Virus record (IMG/VR): IMGVR_UViG_3300002835_000377
Span: 1-43,091 of that record
DNA from: a virus
Length of the DNA stretch: 43,091 nucleotides
Direction: 5' to 3' (one strand)
The notes under the pieces: model-generated
Seen by the model: the letters and a program-made list of their open reading frames with translations, nothing else
Told to the model about the DNA's origin: nothing
Database searches by the model: none
Part shown: one piece after another, positions 38,955 to 43,091 of the stretch
How positions within the stretch are numbered: the stretch's first letter is position 1
Layout of the letters: each line of letters starts with the position of its first letter
Translations under genes and position numbers: made by a program

Positions 38955-39072
38955 GTGATCCTGATTTATCAATGATGAGTTCACCATCAGGAAGGTAGCC
39001 ACCAGCGTCGAAGCTCCTGTTGTCAAGCTGAAGATACTGTGAATTATTTTTTTAAATACAACTAAAAAGTTA

Positions 39073-39105
39073 TTGACTATAAAAACATCTCATATATATA
39101 AGATA
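39073..39105 (+). promoter_or_regulatory. Promoter with ATAAGATA operator
   Basis: TTGACT (39073-39078) and ATATAA (39096-39101, 17-bp spacer). Operator CATCTCAT-ATAT-ATAAGATA at 39086-39105 covers the -10. Drives the gene at 39132, whose AAGGAG follows 15 bases later. Confidence 0.6.
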
Positions 39106-39131
39106 ATAAATAAACAACATAAGGAGCATGT

Positions 39132-39722
39132 ATGGGTATGGACGTGTATGGTTTAAATCCGAAACTAAAATCGGAAAAACCAAAACTAATAAACTGGGAT
39201 ACTGCCAGTGAAAAAGAAAGAGACGATTACTTCGAACAGATGAACAAGTTCGAGGAAGAAAATAAAGGTTATTATTTTCGAAACAACGTGTGGCATTGGC
39301 GACCGTTGGCAGATTATATAATCGAGTTCACTGGGTGCGTCGAGGAAGATGATATTGACCGTTGGCACGAGAACGGCGGTTTCAAGGTCAGAGATACCGA
39401 CGCAAAAGAAATTGCCAAGCAATTAAAATATTTAATTGATACTGGACATACAAAAACCTATGCTGAAAAGCACATGGAAAAGCTAAAAAAGGCACGTGAA
39501 CACAATGAGAAGATAGATGCGGAATCTGAAAAGTTCCATGAAGAAATGGTAAAGAAACACGGAGCAGGCATTGTTCCTCGTGATTACCCGAAAGAAGATT
39601 ACGAAAAATGGAACGCAATCTATAATAAAAAAGATTGGTCGGGCGAGTATCCGTTTTATGTTGAGAACGTACAAGAGTTCGCAGAGTTCGCTGAACACTC
39701 AGGCGGATTTAAAATTTGCTAA
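39132..39722 (+). CDS. Conserved-type phage protein, 196 aa
   Basis: Start MGMDVYGLNPKLKSEKPK after AAGGAG. The block YYFRNNVWHWRPLADYI with GCVEEDD and WHENGGFKVRD matches a recognisable but unnamed family found in phages and bacteria (G-M/L-D-V-Y-G and FRNNVW-W-RPL signatures). Middle is a charged helix; C-terminus EYPFYVENVQEFAEFAEHSG. Under control of the 39073 promoter and followed by a strong hairpin, so probably its own transcription unit. Function unknown. Confidence 0.7.
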   Translation: MGMDVYGLNPKLKSEKPKLINWDTASEKERDDYFEQMNKFEEENKGYYFRNNVWHWRPLADYIIEFTGCVEEDDIDRWHENGGFKVRDTDAKEIAKQLKYLIDTGHTKTYAEKHMEKLKKAREHNEKIDAESEKFHEEMVKKHGAGIVPRDYPKEDYEKWNAIYNKKDWSGEYPFYVENVQEFAEFAEHSGGFKIC

Positions 39723-39733
39723 AATAAAAATTC

Positions 39734-39756
39734 ACGGGCGACGGTCGGTCGCCCGT
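39734..39756 (+). terminator. 9-bp GC-rich hairpin after the 196-aa gene
   Basis: ACGGGCGAC (39734-39742), loop GGTCG, GTCGCCCGT (39748-39756). A T-rich run follows only after the C-tract array (39786-39792). Likely termination or RNA-stabilising element. Confidence 0.5.
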
Positions 39757-39772
39757 TCCCATTCCCGCTCCC
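39752..39772. repeat. C-tract array 5 (minus-strand G4-type)
   Basis: CCC at 39752, 39758, 39764, 39770 with 3-base loops: four regular tracts. Its first tract is part of the hairpin arm, so hairpin and quadruplex would compete. The following bases to 39900 are AT-rich with no gene seen. Confidence 0.6.
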
Positions 39773-39901
39773 GTCTTTAGTTAATTTTTTTATTTAATAA
39801 TAATACTACTATCAACCCACATGCAGCCAGCAGCTCTGTCATTTGGTTCCCTGATGCGTGGTTTAATAATACAGCGCAGCGCAATTTAATTTTTTTTTAA
39901 C

Positions 39902-39939
39902 TTGACTTCGCAGCAGAGCTATCTTATCTACATAAGATA
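39902..39939 (+). promoter_or_regulatory. Promoter with perfect ATAAGATA operator
   Basis: TTGACT (39902-39907), 17-bp spacer, TATCTA (39925-39930). Perfect palindrome TATCTTAT-CTAC-ATAAGATA at 39920-39939 over the -10 and start of RNA. Drives the gene at 39958. The best-formed copy of the motif. Confidence 0.65.
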
Positions 39940-39957
39940 ACTAACAATAGGAGCACT

Positions 39958-40191
39958 ATGATAAAAGCAATAGAGTTAAAAAAAGGTGACAAACTTAAAA
40001 CGAATCAGCTGGGTCTAGAAACATCGGCTGTTCTTTTAGAATCACCTAAGCAGGGCCGTGGTCTGAAGAGTACATTGCTCGTCGACGTTAAAGGTTCTGA
40101 GATCGGCCTGTTCGATGAAGCTGGCTCAGTCTACATAAATCAGGTTAAAAAAGTTTTCAGAGATAATACCTGGATGGAGGTGGTGGTATAA
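39958..40191 (+). CDS. Small unknown protein, 77 aa
   Basis: AGGAG 7 bases upstream. MIKAIELKKGDKLKTNQLGL then TSAVLLESPKQGRGLKSTLL, VDVKGSEIGLFDEAGSVYIN, QVKKVFRDNTWMEVVV: a short all-beta protein, SH3-like by pattern. Operator-controlled promoter. TAATG junction with the next gene. Unknown function. Confidence 0.6.
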   Translation: MIKAIELKKGDKLKTNQLGLETSAVLLESPKQGRGLKSTLLVDVKGSEIGLFDEAGSVYINQVKKVFRDNTWMEVVV

Positions 40192-40340
40192 TGGATGCTT
40201 TAAAAAAATGGATGGATGATCATCTGATCGTGATGACTCTTGATGGAGATAAAAAAAAAGAAGACAAATTGAAGAAGGCAGTACATGAGTCGGTTAGAAA
40301 AAAACTAACTACGAATGCAAAGCCTAACGTTAAGGAATGA
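40191..40340 (+). CDS. Small charged protein, 49 aa
   Basis: ATG 40191 overlapping the previous stop; GGAGG lies about 10 bases upstream. MDALKKWMDDHLIVMTLDGD then KKKEDKLKKAVHESVRKKLT: helical, Lys/Asp-rich. ATGA overlap with the membrane microprotein that follows. Confidence 0.5.
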   Translation: MDALKKWMDDHLIVMTLDGDKKKEDKLKKAVHESVRKKLTTNAKPNVKE

Positions 40341-40429
40341 TGTGGATATCAATCCTGGCAGCGATTGGCCTGTTGTTTACCACAGCGGGCCAGTTACTGT
40401 TGCTTTTATTTTTGATTCTAATTTTGTAA
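40337..40429 (+). CDS. Membrane microprotein paralogue B, 30 aa
   Basis: ATGATG at 40337 overlapping the stop of the 49-aa gene (translation coupled). MMWISILAAIGLLFTTAGQL then LLLFLILIL: one strongly hydrophobic segment with T-T-A-G-Q-L in the middle, matching paralogue A at 38839. Followed at once by C-tract array 6, as A is by array 4. A holin-like, toxin-like or membrane-insertion role is possible but not shown. Confidence 0.5.
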   Translation: MMWISILAAIGLLFTTAGQLLLLLFLILIL

Positions 40430-40430
40430 T

Positions 40431-40464
40431 CCCGTCTCGGTCCCGAAGATCCCGTTCCCGTCCC
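40431..40464. repeat. C-tract array 6 (minus-strand G4-type)
   Basis: CCC at 40431, 40442, 40451, 40457, 40462; the last four fit a quadruplex pattern with loops of 6, 3 and 2. Immediately after the stop of paralogue B. The stretch to 40633 holds no convincing gene; copy 3 of the GTTGC palindrome and a DnaA box lie in it. Confidence 0.6.
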
Positions 40465-40581
40465 GTAATAAATAATAAAAGGAAGGGAGACTGGAAGCAG
40501 ATGGCTACACGGGGGGCTCAGGAGCTGGTTGCTGGTCGGTGTTTCGGGTTCGGTGATTGGGTTTCATTGGTTAGAGGTGAG

Positions 40582-40599
40582 TGTTGCAGGGGAGCAACA
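40582..40599. repeat. Palindrome, GTTGC family copy 3
   Basis: TGTTGC (40582-40587), AGGGGA, GCAACA (40594-40599). Same core as 35594 and 36042. Confidence 0.45.
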
Positions 40600-40611
40600 T
40601 TAAAAAATAAT

Positions 40612-40620
40612 TGTGGATAA
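40612..40620 (-). promoter_or_regulatory. Perfect DnaA-box sequence
   Basis: TGTGGATAA on the plus strand is TTATCCACA on the minus strand, the consensus DnaA box, intergenic and next to a promoter. A single box may be chance, or a link to host replication control. Confidence 0.35.
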
Positions 40621-40633
40621 CTAAAAATATTTC

Positions 40634-40663
40634 TTGTTTTAATTATCTCATGAACATAAGATA
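40634..40663 (+). promoter_or_regulatory. Promoter with ATAAGATA operator
   Basis: TTGTTT (40634-40639), 17-bp spacer, TAAGAT (40657-40662). Operator TATCTCAT-GAAC-ATAAGATA at 40644-40663 covers the -10. Drives genes at 40699 and 41025. Confidence 0.6.
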
Positions 40664-40698
40664 GCAATTGTCATTAATAACTAACTGAAAGGAAAACA

Positions 40699-41028
40699 AT
40701 GACAAAAGCAAAAGTAAAAATAGAATTATCAGCTAAGAATAAACAGTTGATAATTCGTGCGTGTGACTTGTTAGAGAAAAAAGCTGAATTAACTTCTGAT
40801 TGGAATAGAATTATCAAGCCAGAATTAGTTCAGATTTTTGATTTGTTAAAAACAAATAATCTAACAATACAAAAAGAAAAGTTTATTTATTCTATTTCTA
40901 AAGACGTTAAAGAAATAAATATCTTTTCTCAAGAGGACTTTAAAAAAGACAATATGGACTTGTTTAAAAAGTTCTCGACAAAGTCTATTCGAACATCATA
41001 TACTCATGACGTAAAGGAGTTAATATGA
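40699..41028 (+). CDS. Unknown protein, 109 aa
   Basis: GAAAGGA upstream. MTKAKVKIELSAKNKQLIIR, then ACDLLEKKAELTSDWNRIIK and QIFDLLKTNNLTIQKEKFIY; second half Phe/Lys-rich with SIRTSYTHDVKEL. No motif recognised. Overlaps the next gene by 4 bases; the two form a small unit ended by the 41320 hairpin. Confidence 0.55.
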   Translation: MTKAKVKIELSAKNKQLIIRACDLLEKKAELTSDWNRIIKPELVQIFDLLKTNNLTIQKEKFIYSISKDVKEINIFSQEDFKKDNMDLFKKFSTKSIRTSYTHDVKELI

Positions 41029-41312
41029 AAAAATTCGAATTAGAAAAACTTAATCAGATTGTTTCTCAAGACAAGACAAGTGATGAAATAATCATTGAGT
41101 TAAAAAAACAAATCGATTTGTTTAAAAACAAAGTACAGTTTATCGATTGGCAATTACTAGCTAGTTATCTTGATTCAAAGATATTTGAATTCATTATAGC
41201 GAATCAGAATGACCAAAAGATAACTAACTTTGGTCAAGAGTTATCACAAGACTTGGCTGATAAGTTCAATGTACAAAGAGACATGGCTAATACACAAAGT
41301 ACACAACACTAA
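41025..41312 (+). CDS. Unknown protein, 95 aa
   Basis: MKKFELEKLNQIVSQDKTSD then EIIIELKKQIDLFKNKVQFI and QLLASYLDSKIFEFIIANQN: helical with a heptad-like start. C-terminus polar (DMANTQSTQH). ATGA junction with the gene before. Function unknown. Confidence 0.55.
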   Translation: MKKFELEKLNQIVSQDKTSDEIIIELKKQIDLFKNKVQFIDWQLLASYLDSKIFEFIIANQNDQKITNFGQELSQDLADKFNVQRDMANTQSTQH

Positions 41313-41319
41313 GTATCTA

Positions 41320-41350
41320 ACAACTAGGGCGTGTCACACGCCCTAGTTGT
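41320..41350. terminator. 15-bp perfect inverted repeat, bidirectional terminator-like
   Basis: ACAACTAGGGCGTGT (41320-41334), one C, ACACGCCCTAGTTGT (41336-41350). The RNA hairpin would be very stable; the sequence after it (ACTAGTATCTCTTTCC) is pyrimidine-rich but has no long T-run. It separates the accessory block from terL. Confidence 0.6.
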
Positions 41351-41436
41351 ACTAGTATCTCTTTCCCTAGCCACCTATTAAAACCCACTTCCGACCCCCT
41401 ACACCCCCTTAAAATCGCCGATGTATCTTACAATCG

Positions 41437-41466
41437 TTGACTTGTGCAAACGTTGACACAAATATA
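41437..41466 (+). promoter_or_regulatory. Putative promoter of terL
   Basis: CGTTGAC occurs twice (41435-41441, 41451-41457). TTGACT (41437-41442) with AATATA (41461-41466, 18-bp spacer) is the best pairing. The RNA would start about 10 bases before ATG 41482. Weak -10, so moderate support. Confidence 0.4.
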
Positions 41467-41481
41467 TAGTCCATTTTACTT

Positions 41482-42960
41482 ATGGATTTGGAGCTAGTTC
41501 CACGTGAAAAATTAGAAAAAACAGCAAAGCTTCTCAAAGCACAAAAGATACTATTGGCCAGGGAAAATTTTATTTATTTTGTTAAACAGGTATGGCCTGA
41601 TTTTATATGCAGAGAAGCCAAGGAACCTTCTATGTGGGGGCACCATCAAATTATTGCGGATAAGTTAACTCAAGTTGCTCAAGGAAAAATTAAAAGATTA
41701 ATAGTTAACATGCCTCCTCGACACACTAAATCAGAGTTTGCATCTTATTTGTTTCCAGCTTGGATCATGGGACTCCTGCCCAAGTCTAAGATTATGCAAG
41801 TTTCTCACAACGCAGAATTATCTTTTCGTTTTGGTAGAAAAGTAAGAAACTTGATACAGGGGGAGGAGTATAAAAAAGTTTTTAATAATTTAGATTTATC
41901 AGAAGATTCAAAAGCTGCTGGTCGTTGGGAAACCAACCATGGTGGTGAATACTTCGCAGCCGGTGTCGGTGGTGCAATAACAGGACGAGGCGCTGACTTT
42001 TTAATAATTGACGATCCTCATACTGAACAAAACGTAATGTCAGAGAATGCTATGGATAAAACTTATGATTGGTATGTCTCTGGTCCTAGACAGCGTTTAC
42101 AACCAGGTGGAGCAATTGTGGTTGTTATGACAAGATGGGCAACGAATGATTTAACAGGACAACTTTTAAAAGCTCAAGTAAATGAAAAAGCAGACAATTG
42201 GGAAGTAATACAGTTTCCAGCGATCTTGGACAGCGGACAACCTGTATGGCCAGAGTATTGGCGTATTGAAGAATTAGAATCTGTTAAAGCCTCCATACCT
42301 CCTCAAAGATGGAATGCACAGTACATGCAAAATCCAACAGCAGAAGAGGGTGCATTAATTAAACGTGAATGGTGGATTCCTTGGAAAGGACCAATACCTT
42401 CTTTGCAGTATATTATTCAAAGTTATGATACCGCATTTACAAAAAAAGAAACTTCCGATTATTCAGCAATTACAACTTGGGGAATATTTAAACCACATGA
42501 CGATTCTCCTCCGTGTTTAATTTTATTAGATGCACTAAGAGGACGATATGAATTTCCAGAATTAAAATCTATGGCATTAGAACAATATAACTATTGGAAA
42601 CCTGAGACCGTGGTTATTGAAGCAAAAGCATCTGGTATGCCATTAATACAAGAGTTACGTAGAATGGGTATTCCAGTTATAGATTTTGTACCCGGAAGAG
42701 GCAGAGATAAACATTCTAGAGTAAATGCTTGTTCACCAATCTTTGCATCAGGCATGGTATACTATCCTGACGGTAAACAGTTTGCTTTAGAAGTTATTGA
42801 AGAATGTGCTTCTTTTCCAAATGGAGATCATGATGACCTAGTCGACAGCACTACTCAAGCTGTGTTAAGATATCGAGAAGGTAATTTTATAAGTGCTCAA
42901 CATGATTACGCAGAAGAGCCTCAACCAAGATTACCAATGGAGTATCAGTATTATGGGTAG
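41482..42960 (+). CDS. terL: Terminase large subunit
   Basis: A 492-aa packaging motor/nuclease. ATPase: MPPRHTK83SE Walker A-like loop (R-x-T-K variant), ADFLIID177DPH Walker B, VVVMTRWATNDL coupling strand. Nuclease: QSYDTAF (first metal Asp), VVIEAKASG, and DHDDLVDSTTQAV near the C-terminus (catalytic Asp). It cuts concatemers and pumps DNA into the prohead. No Shine-Dalgarno is obvious at 41482. The portal gene would be expected next. Confidence 0.95.
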   Translation: MDLELVPREKLEKTAKLLKAQKILLARENFIYFVKQVWPDFICREAKEPSMWGHHQIIADKLTQVAQGKIKRLIVNMPPRHTKSEFASYLFPAWIMGLLPKSKIMQVSHNAELSFRFGRKVRNLIQGEEYKKVFNNLDLSEDSKAAGRWETNHGGEYFAAGVGGAITGRGADFLIIDDPHTEQNVMSENAMDKTYDWYVSGPRQRLQPGGAIVVVMTRWATNDLTGQLLKAQVNEKADNWEVIQFPAILDSGQPVWPEYWRIEELESVKASIPPQRWNAQYMQNPTAEEGALIKREWWIPWKGPIPSLQYIIQSYDTAFTKKETSDYSAITTWGIFKPHDDSPPCLILLDALRGRYEFPELKSMALEQYNYWKPETVVIEAKASGMPLIQELRRMGIPVIDFVPGRGRDKHSRVNACSPIFASGMVYYPDGKQFALEVIEECASFPNGDHDDLVDSTTQAVLRYREGNFISAQHDYAEEPQPRLPMEYQYYG

Positions 42961-43063
42961 AGGAACTTGTTGGAAAGGTTTTGAACAAAAGGGCATGAAG
43001 AAAAAAGGAAATAGACTTGTACCTAATTGTGTAAAAGTCGGAAAGAGATCAAAGAAAAAATGA
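42953..43063 (+). CDS. Basic 36-aa protein after terL
   Basis: ATG 42953 overlapping the terL stop by 8 bases. MGRGTCWKGFEQKGMKKKG then NRLVPNCVKVGKRSKKK; two Cys 20 residues apart and a K-K-K-G-N core. Small proteins of this form recur next to terminase/portal genes in marine phages, as far as I recall. ATGA junction to the next frame. Confidence 0.6.
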   Translation: MGRGTCWKGFEQKGMKKKGNRLVPNCVKVGKRSKKK

Positions 43064-43091
43064 GCGGAAAAAAAATAAAAAAAGAATTAGA
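43060..43091 (+). CDS. Start of a gene cut by the window end
   Basis: ATG 43060 overlapping the preceding stop (ATGA); MSGKKIKKEL is visible before the sequence ends. Position after terL makes the portal gene or a small gene before it likely, but ten residues cannot decide. Confidence 0.45.
   Translation, partial: MSGKKIKKEL

Noticed and set aside
38727-39026. 99-codon minus-strand frame through the C-tract arrays
   Set aside because: Crosses the end of a plus-strand gene and repeat DNA; composition is not protein-like and no promoter or ribosome site was seen.
37761-40464. C-tract arrays as a CRISPR array
   Set aside because: Units are 6 bases, not 24-40 base repeats with unique spacers, and no cas genes are present; the RecB/Cas4-like nuclease at 22048 is a normal phage exonuclease.
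40315-40620. 101-codon frame
   Set aside because: It runs across microprotein B, a C-tract array and a palindrome in another frame, has Arg/Ser-rich repeat-derived sequence, and no ribosome site.

Overview
The window is a contiguous piece of a tailed double-stranded DNA phage (Caudoviricetes). It is strongly AT-rich by inspection, almost entirely plus-strand, and very tightly packed, with many ATGA and TAATG junctions. The gene set is typical of uncultured marine phages, so a marine bacterial host is likely; an AT-rich alphaproteobacterium would fit, but nothing here identifies the host. A head-tail adaptor, a nozzle-like tail protein and a set of large ejection-type internal virion proteins suggest a short-tailed (podovirus-like) particle. 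This is inferred from gene content. Both ends cut through or abut the head module: the window opens inside the adaptor gene and closes just after the terminase large subunit. Portal, scaffold/protease and major capsid genes are not seen, nor a recognisable endolysin, RNA polymerase or integrase. On a circular map the missing head genes would lie between the two ends.

Layout. 1-3585: adaptor, a small virion-type protein, a protein with about 13 copies of a TG[ST][QR][IL]N repeat, and a tail fibre with a glycine-rich C-terminus. 3587-8603: a very AT-rich cargo block between tail genes, with an uncharacterised 251-aa protein, four 2-oxoglutarate/Fe(II) (2OG-Fe(II)) oxygenase-like proteins, a sulfotransferase, an APS-kinase-like protein and an HxGH nucleotidyltransferase. 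8645-11904: nozzle-like tail protein and small virion or accessory proteins. 11904-14366: three glycosyltransferases. 14407-21839: ejection/internal virion proteins with a GNAT-like gene among them. 21832-22038: a coiled-coil plus membrane-segment protein (holin candidate). 22048-32224: replication and recombination: RecB-like nuclease, a minus-strand SNF2-type helicase, an SSB-like protein, an AEP/TOTE-type primase, a UvrD-like helicase, DUF3310, two more 2OG oxygenases, family A DNA polymerase and a zinc ribbon.

32225-41450 is an accessory region unlike the rest. It holds many tiny genes, including a run of single-membrane-segment microproteins, a ribbon-helix-helix candidate regulator, an HNH nuclease, the terminase small subunit, an HEXXH peptidase and a VRR-NUC nuclease. 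Between the genes lie TTGAC-type promoters overlapping a shared 20-bp palindrome (right arm ATAAGATA), several strong hairpins, three GTTGC/GCAAC palindromes, six C-tract arrays (G-quadruplex-type on the minus strand), and two diverged copies of a unit made of a 30-aa membrane microprotein followed by a C-tract array. This promoter/palindrome/G-tract/microprotein landscape is the best candidate here for something undescribed. A 15-bp perfect inverted repeat at 41320-41350 closes the region before terL.

How the genes work together: the replication block can supply polymerase, primase, helicases and SSB-like protein. The ejection and nozzle genes build the entry machinery. The cargo block (PAPS synthesis, sulfotransfer, oxygenases) and the glycosyltransferases could modify phage or host molecules such as surface glycans, nucleotides or proteins; that role is inference.
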